Source: Ureibacillus composti
Lineage (GTDB): Bacteria; Bacillota; Bacilli; Bacillales_A; Planococcaceae
DNA: 64,000 nucleotides
Reading direction: 5' to 3'
Assembly (NCBI GenBank): GCA_030348875.1
Contig: JAUCEP010000002.1
Coordinates: 1,195,001-1,259,000 of the forward strand
Made by a program: the position numbers and the translations under genes. Below, one piece after another: positions 37,581-47,817 of this stretch (the stretch's first letter is position 1; each line of letters begins with the position of its first letter). The notes under the pieces were generated by a model. That model saw nothing but the letters and a program-made list of their open reading frames with translations. It was not told the DNA's origin and searched no databases.

Positions 37581-38311
37581 GTGTGACACGTTGCTAATTG
37601 AAAAGATTAGCCACTAGCTTTTGCTAGGAGAACTGCTATTTCGAAGTGTGGAATGAAGGAGTAACGCCCTGAAACATACTCACTGAAGCTACGGCAAGCG
37701 ATGATGTTATTGTAAACAACTAAGTCGTTTGAAGCCCGTTAAAGTAGGCTGAAGTTCACCCTAACAGTACGGCTGAGGAAAGGGAAGTACAAACTTCCTG
37801 TGAATGATAGGTCTGGTGTCTATAAAATTTCTATGGTTAGAATCGGTAGAATCACCGGGACGAACCCTCGACTGACTTTTCGTGAATGTCACGTAGCAGA
37901 AATGCTATGGGGTCCAGATTAGGACTTCTGAGTGTGGATGAGTAAGCGTTTGGTTATGAAAATCCATATTGTGTTATAGGCACAATCAAGCTCAGCGGAA
38001 TTTAGGGGGAACCTAAGGGAATATGTACAGATAGAAATAGTGGAACGTGTGAAGCTCTCGACATAACAGAAGGTTACACTTCGATGACGATGGTATGTGG
38101 AAAGGCTAATTGCTATAACACATTTTACGAGAGTGGCAGTAGTGCCGTAGTACCGAAGAAGAAATGCTGTAGATGACTGAATACTCAATAGGTCGGAGGA
38201 TAAAACATTTCAGAGGGAAGGGCACAAGTCGTTAACGTTGAAACCAAACCTACAAAAAGTCAGATTCGTGTATGACTAAAGAGAACGAAAGCTTCGCAAA
38301 GGAGTGATTAG

Positions 38312-40138
38312 TTGGCTGACTTAATGATACAAAAATTAAGAAACAACGAATACTTTGGCTTACAACCAATTTTCGATAATCTTTACGAGCAAAGCAAAAA
38401 TGGTCGATATTTTACAGACATTTATAAATTGATTATTTCCAAAGAAAACATTTTATTAGCCTTTCGGAACTTAAAAAGCAATACAGGATCTAAAACGAAA
38501 GGTACAAACGGACATACAATAAAGCATTTAAATGAAATGGATGCCGATCAATTAGTTAGATTAACAAGGAAAAGACTAGAGAACTACACACCACATACGG
38601 TAAGGAGATTATTTATTCCGAAGCCGAATGGTAAGATGAGACCACTTGGGATTCCAACGATTGAGGATAGACTGATACAACAAATGTTCTTACAAGTATT
38701 AGAACCGATTGTGGAAGCAAGATTTCATCCTCAAAGCTATGGATTCAGACCTAAAAGAAGTACACACGATGCATTAGCAAGATGCTATCACATGGTCAAC
38801 CATAGTCATCAGCATTTCGTGGTTGATGTAGATATCAAGGGATTTTTCGATAATGTGAATCACAAAAAGTTGTTAAGGCAACTATGGACAATTGGAATAA
38901 GGGATAAAAGAGTTTTATCAATTTTAAAAAAGATGCTTAAAGCTGAGATTACAGGTGAAGGCTTTCCGAAAAAGGGTACTCCACAGGGTGGTATTTTATC
39001 ACCTCTACTCGCTAATGTTGTGCTGAATGAACTAGACTGGTGGGTTTCGAATCAGTGGGAAACAAAGCCAACTAGAGTACCCTATAAATTGAAACGTAAT
39101 AAAACGGATGCACTGAAAAGGACAAGGCTAAAGCCAATGTATCTTGTTAGATACGCAGATGATTTTAAAATTTTCACTAATTCTTATGAAAACGCTAGAA
39201 GGATTAAAATAGCGGTGGAAAAATGGCTCGAGGAAAGATTATTACTTGAGATCAGTGAAGAGAAAAGTAAAATTACTAATTTGCGTAAAAACGGTACAGA
39301 CTTCTTGGGAATTCGATTTAGAGCTGTTCAAAAAGGAAATGCCAGAACAGGTTACATTGTAAATTCAAAAATGGACCCGAAAGCAAAACAAAAAGTGCAA
39401 GGGGTCATCAGGCATCAGTTAATAAAACTCCGAAAAAGTCCTACCCCAGAAAAAGTGATGAATTTTAATGCAAACATTCTTGGCTTGCATAACTATTACA
39501 AGATTGCCACTAGAATATCTCAAGACTTTAATGAGATAAGACATAAAGTTCATCCAAATATTAAATCATTAATGTTTAGAAACATATTTGTGAAAACGAA
39601 AGAAACAAATAATGTTATTGATAAGTTTTACGGGGATTATAATTGTCTAAGATTTAAAAGCAATGGATTGCTGGTATATCCTATTGAAGCGATTCGGCAT
39701 GATATACGAGGACAGAGAAAACCTGAATTTACGATTTACAACGAGAATGACAGGTCCTCAATTCATAAAGATTTAAAACAAGTATCTGTCCGTGAAATTG
39801 AAATGTTTCGTAAGGGAATATATAAATCGAAAAGTGTTTTGTATGAAAATAACCGCCTAAGCAAATATGTGGCTCAAAAAGGATGTTGCGGTATTACAGG
39901 GGGACGTTTGACTCCCCATAATGCAATCTGTCATCATATCAAGCCAACAGTTCTAGGTGGAAGTGATGCATTTGACAACTTGATAATTATTAATAAGAAA
40001 TATCATATGCTCATTCACAGTAGATATCCGATGATGCATAAAGATTACGAAAAAATGTTAGCTAAATTCGAAAAGAATGCAATAACAAAACTAAACAGGC
40101 TAAGAACGGAAGTAGGAAATCCAAAACTTAGTCTATAA
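38312..40138 (+). CDS. Group II intron reverse transcriptase/maturase/HNH endonuclease
   Basis: 608 residues from a TTG preceded by AAAGGAGTG. It has the RT fingers and palm: RLFIPKPNGKMRPLGIPTIE, VDVDIKGFFDN (first catalytic Asp), GTPQGGILSPLLANV, and the YADD box at residues 281-284. Domain X maturase follows (about 370-490). A C-terminal DNA-binding and HNH endonuclease domain lies at about 520-585, with CCGITGG, ICHHIKP and an HxLIHS end. With an endonuclease domain present it should be able to retrohome at intron-less polC alleles. No frame disruption is visible. Confidence 0.95.
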   Translation: MADLMIQKLRNNEYFGLQPIFDNLYEQSKNGRYFTDIYKLIISKENILLAFRNLKSNTGSKTKGTNGHTIKHLNEMDADQLVRLTRKRLENYTPHTVRRLFIPKPNGKMRPLGIPTIEDRLIQQMFLQVLEPIVEARFHPQSYGFRPKRSTHDALARCYHMVNHSHQHFVVDVDIKGFFDNVNHKKLLRQLWTIGIRDKRVLSILKKMLKAEITGEGFPKKGTPQGGILSPLLANVVLNELDWWVSNQWETKPTRVPYKLKRNKTDALKRTRLKPMYLVRYADDFKIFTNSYENARRIKIAVEKWLEERLLLEISEEKSKITNLRKNGTDFLGIRFRAVQKGNARTGYIVNSKMDPKAKQKVQGVIRHQLIKLRKSPTPEKVMNFNANILGLHNYYKIATRISQDFNEIRHKVHPNIKSLMFRNIFVKTKETNNVIDKFYGDYNCLRFKSNGLLVYPIEAIRHDIRGQRKPEFTIYNENDRSSIHKDLKQVSVREIEMFRKGIYKSKSVLYENNRLSKYVAQKGCCGITGGRLTPHNAICHHIKPTVLGGSDAFDNLIIINKKYHMLIHSRYPMMHKDYEKMLAKFEKNAITKLNRLRTEVGNPKLSL

Positions 40139-40161
40139 CTTTCAACAATGTTAACGATGGA

Positions 40162-40245
40162 ACGCCGTATGACTCCGAAAGGGTCACGTACGGTGTGGGA
40201 CGGGGGAAAAGCTAGAGATGACATCAAAGGCTTACCTATCGTCAT
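40162..40245 (+). ncRNA. Group II intron domains V and VI
   Basis: Domain V: ACGCCGTA (40162-40169) pairs with TACGGTGT (40189-40196), a two-base CG bulge sits at 40187-40188, and TGACTC with GGGTCA close a GAAA tetraloop (40077-like position 40177-40180). The catalytic triad position reads CGC rather than the commoner AGC. Domain VI ends CTATCGTCAT, where ATGAC and GTCAT form the base of the stem and A40238 is the likely branch point, eight bases from the splice site. Confidence 0.85.
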
Positions 40246-41651
40246 ATTTCTCCGGGGAATATCAACCACAAGCCCACAACTACACTAAAGTGCTATTTGG
40301 TGAAGATTACGTTTTCCGTGCCGGTACAATTGGTACAGTTGCCGAGAAAACGGCTTACGGGTATGTGCGCGGTTATCAAAATGATCATAACTTAACGTAC
40401 CGTGGGGCAGAAGTGGATCGTCTCGTACAGGGCTGTACAGGGGTAAAACGAACAACAGGTCAGCACCCGGGTGGGATTATCGTAGTACCTGATTATATGG
40501 ATATTTATGATTTTACACCAGTTCAGTTCCCAGCTGATGCCCAAGATGCTGAATGGAAAACAACTCATTTCGACTTCCATTCCATCCACGATAATGTGTT
40601 AAAGCTCGATATACTTGGACACGATGATCCGACCGTGATTCGTATGTTGCAGGACTTATCTGGAATTGATCCAAAAACAATTCCAACCGATGATCCAGAA
40701 GTGATGAAAATCTTCTCATCGCCAGAGTCATTAGGGGTAACAGAAGAGCAAATTTACTGTAAAACCGGGACATATGGGATTCCTGAATTCGGAACACGGT
40801 TCGTTCGTCAAATGTTAGAAGATACAAAACCATCGACGTTTAGTGAGTTGGTACAGATTTCTGGTCTATCTCACGGTACTGACGTATGGTTAGGCAATGC
40901 ACAAGAATTAATTCATAATGGGACTTGTGTATTATCAGAAGTAATCGGTTGTCGTGACGATATTATGGTGTATTTAATTTACCAAGGGCTAGAGCCTGGA
41001 TTTGCTTTTAAAATCATGGAGTCTGTGCGTAAAGGGAAAGGCTTAACAGATGAAATGGAAGAGGAGATGCGCGCGCAAAAGGTACCGGAATGGTATATTG
41101 ATTCATGTAAAAAAATCAAGTACATGTTCCCGAAAGCCCATGCTGCAGCATATGTTTTAATGGCGGTGCGTATAGCTTGGTTCAAAGTACACCATCCTAT
41201 ACTATATTATGCGGCGTACTTTACTGTTCGCGCGAGTGACTTTGATTTACTTGCTATGACAAAAGGTTCGCCAATGATCCGCGCTCGAATTGATGAAATT
41301 AATGCAAAAGGGTTAGATGCTTCGAAAAAGGAAAAAGATTTGCTAACGGTGCTTGAACTTGCATTAGAAATGAGTGAACGTGGCATGACCATGAAAAATA
41401 TAGACTTATATCGTTCACAAGCTAGTGAGTTCGTAATCGATGGTAATTCCCTCATACCGCCGTTTGATGCCATTCCAGGTCTTGGAACAAACGTGGCAAA
41501 AGCAATTGTGCAAGCTCGAGGCGACGGTGAGTTTCTATCGAAAGAAGATTTGCAACAACGAGGTCGTGTATCGAAATCGTTAATTGAGTATATGGACCAA
41601 TTAGGCTGTCTAGAAGGTTTACCAGATGCAAATCAACTTTCATTATTTTAG
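40246..41651 (+). CDS. polC: DNA polymerase III PolC, exon 2 (C-terminal 468 residues)
   Basis: Second part of the split gene, entering with the last two bases of codon 974. It starts [19 protein letters not shown], the continuation of the palm active site, and carries the fingers ([20 protein letters not shown]), the third catalytic region ([19 protein letters not shown]), and a tandem helix-hairpin-helix ([19 protein letters not shown]), ending in [11 protein letters not shown]. That terminal peptide, QLSLF, is a canonical clamp-binding motif for DnaN. It has no start codon or ribosome-binding site of its own in the exon and depends on splicing. Confidence 0.95.
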
Positions 41652-41863
41652 TGAAAAACTTTTTCTTTAGAAGATAATTCCTTTGTTTCAGACGCGAATT
41701 TCTATTTCCGGTAAGAGGATTGCATGAAAGATTCAACTTTTTTGCAAAGATACACTACTGAACAAAGGGGAAGTCGAAAGCAAAGTGACGCAAATTTCAC
41801 TCGCGATCATCGAGATTGGGAGTGGTCACCCTAGTTTGTCAAGTCTTCTATAATTACCTAAAT

Positions 41864-41892
41864 TTGCATTCAACAAAGTTTTATGCTATTGT
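41864..41892 (+). promoter_or_regulatory. Vegetative promoter of the rimP-nusA-infB operon
   Basis: TTGCAT (41864-41869) and TATTGT (41887-41892) are separated by exactly 17 bases. The transcript would begin near 41899 and carry a leader of about 170 bases to rimP. Confidence 0.75.
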
Positions 41893-41923
41893 TATGGTAA
41901 TAATTTGTTGATAGTTTTCCAGC

Positions 41924-41956
41924 AAAAGAGTGGGGTTATTCTCCGCTCTTTTCTGT
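41924..41956 (+). terminator. Leader terminator/attenuator upstream of rimP
   Basis: AAAAGAGTGGGG pairs with CTCCGCTCTTTT over twelve positions (two G-U) with a five-base loop, followed by CTGTTGTTTT. It lies inside the leader, behind the promoter at 41864. In B. subtilis the same operon is attenuated by NusA-stimulated termination in its leader; the arrangement here is consistent with that autoregulation. The polC-rimP gap contains no other visible feature. Confidence 0.8.
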
Positions 41957-42068
41957 TGTTTTACTACCAAACAAATTTTCTCTAAAACAGAAAGCGGGCG
42001 CAGGGTAACAGTAGCTTCTGTTTTAATAAGAATGAAAAATTAACAAGACAATTACGTGGGAGGATCCT

Positions 42069-42548
42069 ATGAGCAAAGTTACGTCAGTAATTGAACAACT
42101 TGTTACACCAATTCTAGAAGAGTTAAATCTTGAGCTAGTCGATATAGAATTTGTGAAAGAAGGTCGAAACTGGTTCCTTCGTATCTATATAGATACTCCT
42201 GAAGGCGGAATTGACATTGACCAATGTGCGTTAGTAAGCGAACGTTTAAGTGTACTTCTGGATGAAAACGACCCAATTGAGCAAAACTACTATTTAGAAG
42301 TTTCTTCCCCTGGCGCAGAACGTCCACTAAAAAAAGAATCGGACTTTGAAAAAGCAGTAGGAAAATTTATATATGTTAAAACATATGAGCCAATTAAAGA
42401 TCTGAAAGAATTCCAAGGATATTTAACTGCATATACTGAACAAGGTTTAGAAATGGAAGTTCGTATTAAAACACGTAAAATCAAACTTTTAGTCGAAAAG
42501 GAAAAGGTTGCAAAAGCCAGACTTGCAATAGACTTTTCATCAAACTAG
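42069..42548 (+). CDS. rimP: Ribosome maturation factor RimP
   Basis: 159 residues. The N-terminal domain has [20 protein letters not shown] and [32 protein letters not shown] (about 77-90) is the family signature. A C-terminal SH3-like domain follows. It assists 30S subunit assembly. First gene of the nusA-infB operon, after the leader attenuator. Confidence 0.95.
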   Translation: MSKVTSVIEQLVTPILEELNLELVDIEFVKEGRNWFLRIYIDTPEGGIDIDQCALVSERLSVLLDENDPIEQNYYLEVSSPGAERPLKKESDFEKAVGKFIYVKTYEPIKDLKEFQGYLTAYTEQGLEMEVRIKTRKIKLLVEKEKVAKARLAIDFSSN

Positions 42549-42570
42549 CAATTTAGGAGTGAAATTGAAA

Positions 42571-43716
42571 ATGGGTAGTGAACTACTAGATGCTTTAACT
42601 GCTCTTGAAGAGCAAAAAGGCATTTCAAGGGACGTGCTAGTAGAAGCAATCGAAGCAGCACTAGTTACTGCATATAAAAGAAACTTCAATCAAGCACAAA
42701 ATGTCCGCGTTGATTTAAATTTAAATAATGGGTCTATGATTGTTTACGCACGTAAAAACGTAGTAGACGAAGTGGAAGATGATCGTCTAGAAATCGCGAT
42801 TGAAGATGCAAAACTAATTAATCCAGCATATGAAATTGGGGATGTATTAGAAGAGGAAGTAACTCCTCGTAACTTTGGTCGTATTGCTGCTCAAACGGCT
42901 AAACAAGTAGTAACACAACGTGTGCGTGAAGCTGAACGTGGCTTAATTTATGAAGAATACGTTGACCGCACAGATGATATCGTAACAGGTACGATTGAGC
43001 GTCAAGATGCACGTAATATTTATGTAAGCTTAGGCAAGGTTGAGGCTGCATTACCAGTGAATGAACAAATTCAAGGGGAAGCATATCGCCCTCAATCACG
43101 TTTGAAAGTGTATATTACAAAAGTAGAACGTACAACTCGTGGCCCACAAGTAATTGTTTCTCGTACACATCCAGGGCTATTGCGCCGCCTTTTCGAAATG
43201 GAAGTACCAGAAATTTATGAAGGCATTGTCGAAATTAAATCAATTGCTCGTGAAGCAGGAGATCGTTCTAAAATTTCGGTTGTGGCAAATAATGAAGAAG
43301 TCGATGCAGTTGGTGCTTGTGTAGGAGCAAAAGGTGCTCGTGTACAAACCATTGTTAACGAATTAAACGGTGAAAAGATTGATATCGTTGAATGGTCAGA
43401 GGATCCAATCGTATTCGTAGCAAATGCATTAAGCCCATCAAAGGTGTTAGATGTACTTGTGAATGAAGAAGAAAAGTCTACAACAGTTGTTGTTCCAGAT
43501 TATCAATTATCACTAGCCATCGGTAAACGCGGTCAAAATGCTAGACTTGCTGCGAAATTAACAGGTTGGAAAATTGACATTAAAAGTGAAACAGATGCTC
43601 GTGAAGCGGGAATTTATCCTTCTGAGACAAGCGCATTCATTTCACAAGTTGATGATGACAATAATTTCTCATATGATGATGTTGAATATGACCTTTATGG
43701 TGATGATGAGGAATAA
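42571..43716 (+). CDS. nusA: Transcription factor NusA
   Basis: 381 residues from the ATG at 42571. The open frame extends to a GTG at 42559 but that overlaps the AGGAGTG ribosome-binding motif; family members begin SELLDALTALE. Domains: N-terminal RNA polymerase-binding (1-125), S1 (about 135-200, DDIVTGTIERQDARNIYVSLG), KH1 (ACVGAKGARVQTIVNELNGE) and KH2 (LAIGKRGQNARLAAKLTGW). The C-terminal acidic repeats of E. coli are absent, as normal in Firmicutes. It acts in pausing and termination and probably represses this operon. Confidence 0.96.
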   Translation: MGSELLDALTALEEQKGISRDVLVEAIEAALVTAYKRNFNQAQNVRVDLNLNNGSMIVYARKNVVDEVEDDRLEIAIEDAKLINPAYEIGDVLEEEVTPRNFGRIAAQTAKQVVTQRVREAERGLIYEEYVDRTDDIVTGTIERQDARNIYVSLGKVEAALPVNEQIQGEAYRPQSRLKVYITKVERTTRGPQVIVSRTHPGLLRRLFEMEVPEIYEGIVEIKSIAREAGDRSKISVVANNEEVDAVGACVGAKGARVQTIVNELNGEKIDIVEWSEDPIVFVANALSPSKVLDVLVNEEEKSTTVVVPDYQLSLAIGKRGQNARLAAKLTGWKIDIKSETDAREAGIYPSETSAFISQVDDDNNFSYDDVEYDLYGDDEE

Positions 43717-43831
43717 ACAACGATCAAGTTAAATCGCAAATGCAGTCATTTTCGGAGCTTGCGGTAAAATAGGTAAAAGAACATAATGTTAACTTTTGCG
43801 TATGATGTTTGAGTAGGGAAGGTGAATACTC

Positions 43832-44110
43832 ATGACGACTAAAAAGAAGGTGCCTTTACGTAAATGCGTCGCAACAGGTGAGATGCTTCCAAAAAAGTCA
43901 ATGTTACGTGTTGTTCGCACAAAAGAGGGCGAAGTAGCAGTCGATGTAACGGGTAAAAAATCAGGTCGTGGAGCGTACATCTCTAAATCTGAGGAAGCCG
44001 TTGACATCGCACAAAAGAAAAATATATTAGAGCGTCAACTAGAAGTGGAAATTCCTGATGAAGTGTATGACGAACTCATTCGACTTATTCGTAGGGAGTC
44101 CATTCTATGA
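43832..44110 (+). CDS. ylxR: YlxR family RNA-binding protein (RnpM)
   Basis: 92 residues starting TTKKKVPLRKCVATGEMLPK, the DUF448/YlxR fold, basic. In B. subtilis it modulates RNase P activity. It lies between nusA and ylxQ and overlaps the latter by four bases. Confidence 0.93.
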   Translation: MTTKKKVPLRKCVATGEMLPKKSMLRVVRTKEGEVAVDVTGKKSGRGAYISKSEEAVDIAQKKNILERQLEVEIPDEVYDELIRLIRRESIL

Positions 44111-44415
44111 GCAACGAAAAAGTGCTTCAGTTACTAGGTTTAGCAGCTAGAGCACGTAAAGTAATATCAGGCGAAGAGCTCGTTGTGAAGGAAATTCGCA
44201 ATGGAAAGGCGAAGCTTGTACTACTAGCTGATGACGCTTCACATAATTCTAGCAAGAAAATCAAAGATAAATGTACGTATTACAACGTTGAGTATCATGT
44301 GGTTGGCGATAGATACGCCATCGGACATGCTACTGGTAAAGAAGCGCGGGTCGCAGTCGCTATTACAGATAGTGGATTTGCGAAAAAGATGTCTAGTCTA
44401 CTCAACGAAAAATAA
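44107..44415 (+). CDS. ylxQ: L7Ae-family ribosomal protein YlxQ
   Basis: 102 residues with the L7Ae/L30e/Gadd45 fold: [34 protein letters not shown] and [14 protein letters not shown]. It is a kink-turn-type RNA-binding protein; its cellular target is not settled. Coupled to ylxR through an ATGA overlap, and followed by infB after 14 bases. Confidence 0.93.
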   Translation: MSNEKVLQLLGLAARARKVISGEELVVKEIRNGKAKLVLLADDASHNSSKKIKDKCTYYNVEYHVVGDRYAIGHATGKEARVAVAITDSGFAKKMSSLLNEK

Positions 44416-44429
44416 TCGGGGGTGAGCAG

Positions 44430-46727
44430 ATGACCAAAATAAGAGTTCATGAATATGCCAAAAAAGTTAATAAATCAAGTAAAGAAATAGTTGAACAACT
44501 AAAAGAACTAAACATTACGGTTACAAACCATATGTCAACGCTTGAAAGTGATGCTATTACGAAATTAGATTCTGTATATGGAGCAGCAAAACAACCTGTT
44601 ACTGCTACAGCAAATGCTTCAAAAGAATCAGGTCATAAAAATAATCCAACTAACCGTGATGGTAACAAACAATCATCTTCACAACAAAGACCATCTACTA
44701 ACGTTAGACCAAATAATTCATCAAATAATAATCGCCAGAATAACCAAGGCAATAGCCGACCAAGCAATAACCAAGGTGGGGGCAATCGTCCAAATAATCA
44801 AGGCGGTAACCGTCCAAACAATCAGGGTGGCAATAACAACAACCGTAATGATCAACGTAATAATCAAAAAGGTGGTCCTGGTGCTCGTAAAAAACCAGGA
44901 ATTCACGGTGGGAAAAGACGTCATCCAAAAACTCATCAACCAACACTTCCTGCAGTTCCAAAAGAACTTCCAGAAAAAATTACGTTCTATGAATCATTAT
45001 CAGTTGCTGAACTAGCGAAAAAATTACATCGCGAACCTTCTGAACTTATCAAAAAATTATTCATGCTTGGTGTAATGGCAACAATTAACCAAGAGTTGGA
45101 TAAAGATGCAATCGAATTAATCTGTGCGGATTATGGCGTTGAAGTAGAAGAAGAAGTACGCGTTGATAAAACAGACCTAGATGTTTACTTCGAACAAGCA
45201 GAAGTGAATGAGGAAGAATTAGCAGAACGTCCACCAGTTGTAACAATTATGGGACACGTTGACCATGGTAAAACAACTTTACTTGACTCAATTCGTAACA
45301 CGAAAGTAACTGCTGGAGAAGCAGGTGGAATTACGCAACATATCGGTGCTTACCAAGTAAATTTAGATGGTAAGAAGATTACATTCCTTGATACACCTGG
45401 TCACGCTGCGTTCACTACAATGCGTGCACGTGGTGCGAGTATCACGGACATTGCGATCATCGTAGTTGCTGCAGATGATGGTGTAATGCCACAAACGGTT
45501 GAAGCCATCAACCATGCGAAAGCGGCAGAAGTGCCAATTATCGTTGCAGTTAACAAAATGGATAAACCAACAGCTAACCCAGACCGTGTAATGCAAGAAC
45601 TAACTGAACATGGTTTAGTTCCTGAAGACTGGGGAGGAGATACAATCTTCGTTCCGATTTCTGCCCTAAAAGGTGAAGGAATTGATTCGCTACTAGAAAT
45701 GATTCTGTTAGTTTCTGAAGTAGCTGAACTAAAAGCAACACCAAACCGTTCTGCAATCGGAACAGTAATCGAAGCTCGTCTAGATAAAGGCCGCGGTTCT
45801 GTAGCCACTCTTTTAGTTCAAGACGGTACACTGAACATTGGTGATGCAATCGTAGTAGGTCATGCTTATGGTCGTGTCCGTGCGATGGTTAACGATTTAG
45901 GTCGTCGTATTAAAGAAGCTGGCCCTGCAACACCTGTGGAGATTACAGGTATGAATGAAGTACCTCAAGCAGGTGACCGTTTCGTTGTATTCGCAGATGA
46001 GAAAACAGCTCGTCAAGTTGGTGAATCTCGTGCGATGTCAGCTATTCAAGCAAGTCGTTCAGAAAAACAACGTGTTACACTTGATAACTTATTTGAACAA
46101 ATGTCTCAAGGCGATGTGAAAGAATTAAATGTCATCGTCAAAGCGGATGTTCAAGGTACTGTGGAAGCAATGGCCGCATCATTAATGAAAATTGATGTTG
46201 AAGGCGTAAATGTTAAAATTATCCACACAGGTGCAGGTGCAATTACGGAATCAGATATTTCACTTGCTGCCGCATCGAATGCAATCGTAATTGGATTCAA
46301 TGTACGTCCTGATGTAAATGCTAAACGCGCAGCAGATGAAGAAGGCGTTGAAATTCGTTTACACCGTATTATTTATAAAGTAATCGAAGAAATTGAAGCG
46401 GCGATGAAAGGTATGCTAGACCCTGAATTTGAAGAAAAAATCATCGGTCAAGCAGAAGTTCGTCAAACAATTAAAGTGTCGAAAGTCGGTACAATTGCTG
46501 GTTCTTATATCACAGAAGGTAAATTCACTCGTGATTCTGGAGTTCGTGTAATTCGTGAAGGCATCGTTGTATTTGAAGGTGAACTAGATTCGCTAAAACG
46601 TTTCAAAGACGATGCAAAAGAAGTCGCAAAAGGCTACGAATGTGGTATCACAATTAAAAACTATAACGACATTAAAGAAGGCGACATCCTTGAAGCCTTC
46701 ATAATGGAAGAAATTAAGAGATCGTGA
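44430..46727 (+). CDS. infB: Translation initiation factor IF-2
   Basis: 765 residues. It begins with an IF2_N domain ([20 protein letters not shown]), followed by a linker dominated by N, Q, R and G (about 65-165; here extremely Asn-rich), and a second IF2_N. The GTPase core has [12 protein letters not shown] (near 275), DTPGHAAF and NKMDKP, then domains II-IV. It binds initiator tRNA and joins subunits. The Asn-rich linker tolerates variation; shadow frames through it are not genes. Confidence 0.97.
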   Translation: MTKIRVHEYAKKVNKSSKEIVEQLKELNITVTNHMSTLESDAITKLDSVYGAAKQPVTATANASKESGHKNNPTNRDGNKQSSSQQRPSTNVRPNNSSNNNRQNNQGNSRPSNNQGGGNRPNNQGGNRPNNQGGNNNNRNDQRNNQKGGPGARKKPGIHGGKRRHPKTHQPTLPAVPKELPEKITFYESLSVAELAKKLHREPSELIKKLFMLGVMATINQELDKDAIELICADYGVEVEEEVRVDKTDLDVYFEQAEVNEEELAERPPVVTIMGHVDHGKTTLLDSIRNTKVTAGEAGGITQHIGAYQVNLDGKKITFLDTPGHAAFTTMRARGASITDIAIIVVAADDGVMPQTVEAINHAKAAEVPIIVAVNKMDKPTANPDRVMQELTEHGLVPEDWGGDTIFVPISALKGEGIDSLLEMILLVSEVAELKATPNRSAIGTVIEARLDKGRGSVATLLVQDGTLNIGDAIVVGHAYGRVRAMVNDLGRRIKEAGPATPVEITGMNEVPQAGDRFVVFADEKTARQVGESRAMSAIQASRSEKQRVTLDNLFEQMSQGDVKELNVIVKADVQGTVEAMAASLMKIDVEGVNVKIIHTGAGAITESDISLAAASNAIVIGFNVRPDVNAKRAADEEGVEIRLHRIIYKVIEEIEAAMKGMLDPEFEEKIIGQAEVRQTIKVSKVGTIAGSYITEGKFTRDSGVRVIREGIVVFEGELDSLKRFKDDAKEVAKGYECGITIKNYNDIKEGDILEAFIMEEIKRS

Positions 46728-47002
46728 TAGTCTACGCTGAGGTTGAATTTCTAATTCCAACTGCCCATTCGTTAAAGGAAAAGCGTGCTGTTCTTCAGAG
46801 AATGATTACTCGAACAAAGCAAAAGTTTAACGTATCGGTCGCAGAAATAGATCACCAAAATGTATGGCAACGTACAAGATTGGCAATTGTTTCTGTCGCT
46901 TCATCTAAAACAAGCGCAGAAAGCGAAATCAACTACGCACTTCAATTTCTAAAATCAAATCCAGAATGGGAACAACTAGAAGTCTGGAAAGAATATTTAT
47001 AA
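46724..47002 (+). CDS. ylxP: YlxP family protein (DUF503)
   Basis: 92 residues from a GTG that overlaps the infB stop by four bases. The N-terminus [20 protein letters not shown] is the DUF503 signature. It is found next to infB-rbfA across Firmicutes; function is unclear but a part in ribosome maturation is suspected from context. Confidence 0.93.
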   Translation: MIVYAEVEFLIPTAHSLKEKRAVLQRMITRTKQKFNVSVAEIDHQNVWQRTRLAIVSVASSKTSAESEINYALQFLKSNPEWEQLEVWKEYL

Positions 47003-47083
47003 TTCGAGAAGGTCAAATAAATAACCTCTCCAAAAAATGAGATACTATCATAGAGAAATACTTAAGGTGTGTAAGTGTTCTCG

Positions 47084-47148
47084 TTAAGTCTTCAAGGACT
47101 TAAAGACGGGCTTTGCTTAAATCAAGAAGTAGTCAATTGCTTCTTGAT
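47084..47148 (+). other. Two hairpins in the ylxP-rbfA gap
   Basis: TTAAGTC (47084-47090) pairs with GACTTAA (47097-47103), and ATCAAGAAG (47121-47129) pairs with CTTCTTGAT (47140-47148). No T-run follows either. They lie in the mRNA leader of rbfA and may affect its processing or translation. Confidence 0.5.
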
Positions 47149-47192
47149 GAAGGCGGCCGCACGGTACCACTTTAAGAAAGAGGTGGCAAACT

Positions 47193-47537
47193 ATGTCATT
47201 ACGTTCAAATCGTGTTGGGGAACAAATGAAAAAAGAGCTTGGGGAAATCATTGGCCGCAAGATCAAGGACCCACGTGTTGGTTTCGTAACGGTAACTGAT
47301 GTTCAAGTAACTGGTGACCTTTCACAAGCGACAGTTTACATCACATCCCTAGGAAACGAACGCGAACGCGAAGAAACATTAAAAGCACTATCAAAAGCAG
47401 CAGGATTCATTCGTTCTGAAATTGGCACACGTATTCGCTTACGTCGTACACCAGAAATCGTTTTCGAATTCGACGCATCAGTCGCTTACGGAAACAAAAT
47501 CGAAGAACTCCTACGCGGCTTACATGAGAAACAGTAG
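47193..47537 (+). CDS. rbfA: Ribosome-binding factor A
   Basis: 114 residues: [40 protein letters not shown] and [20 protein letters not shown] are diagnostic of RbfA, a KH-like 30S maturation factor. A good AAAGAGGTGG site precedes the ATG. It normally sits directly upstream of truB; here it is the last gene of the operon, ending in a terminator, with a 4.7-kb gap before truB. Confidence 0.96.
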   Translation: MSLRSNRVGEQMKKELGEIIGRKIKDPRVGFVTVTDVQVTGDLSQATVYITSLGNEREREETLKALSKAAGFIRSEIGTRIRLRRTPEIVFEFDASVAYGNKIEELLRGLHEKQ

Positions 47538-47657
47538 AAAAGCTGTGGTTTCTCGTGTAGCTTTCTCCTCTCAGTAGAGGGCAAGCAGTGAGAGCCGGGC
47601 ATGGTCACCGAAGCTAAACAAAAGATTAGCTGTGAGACCATCGCCAAAGCTGAATAC

Positions 47658-47703
47658 AAAAGGTCTGCATCTGCATAATGTTATGCAGTTACAGACCTTT
47701 TCT
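47658..47703 (+). terminator. Strong intrinsic terminator ending the nusA-infB operon
   Basis: AAAAGGTCTG pairs with CAGACCTTTT and inside it CTGCATAA pairs with TTATGCAG, followed by CTC rather than a pure T-run beyond TTTT. It lies 120 bases after rbfA, past a decayed family A-like fragment that begins TAGAAAAGC at the rbfA stop codon. Confidence 0.8.
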
Positions 47704-47817
47704 CATTAAACGGAAGGTTTTTTAAATTACAATTGATAAAGGTGAAATGCTTGGAAGCTGAAATGGGTTATTTGTGATGAAAGAGTATTATTTTTCATCT
47801 TGGTGAAAAAATGAAAT

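Larger units (their letters stand above)
37581..40245 (+). mobile_element. Group II intron inserted in polC
   Basis: 2,665 bases. The 5' end GTGTGAC matches the group II consensus GTGYG. Domain V and a domain VI with a bulged A eight bases from the 3' end are present (separate entry). The 3' end is AT, fitting the AY rule. Exact removal joins TTG-A to AT-TTC and restores PDIDLNFSGEYQ in frame, which fixes the boundaries. Domain I-III RNA occupies about 37581-38300, and domain IV carries the 608-residue intron protein. All parts look intact, so self-splicing with maturase help is expected. Confidence 0.95.

Noticed and set aside
40218-40245. PolC exon 2 as an independent gene starting at 40218
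   Set aside because: The upstream codons belong to intron domain VI, there is no ribosome-binding site, and the exon joins in frame with 37580.
37581-40245. Intein in PolC
   Set aside because: The insert has in-frame stops at once, RNA domains V/VI and a separately translated RT; it is an intron, not an intein.
44578-45015. 145-residue frame inside infB
   Set aside because: It is a shifted reading of the Asn/Gln-rich IF-2 linker and has no start signal.
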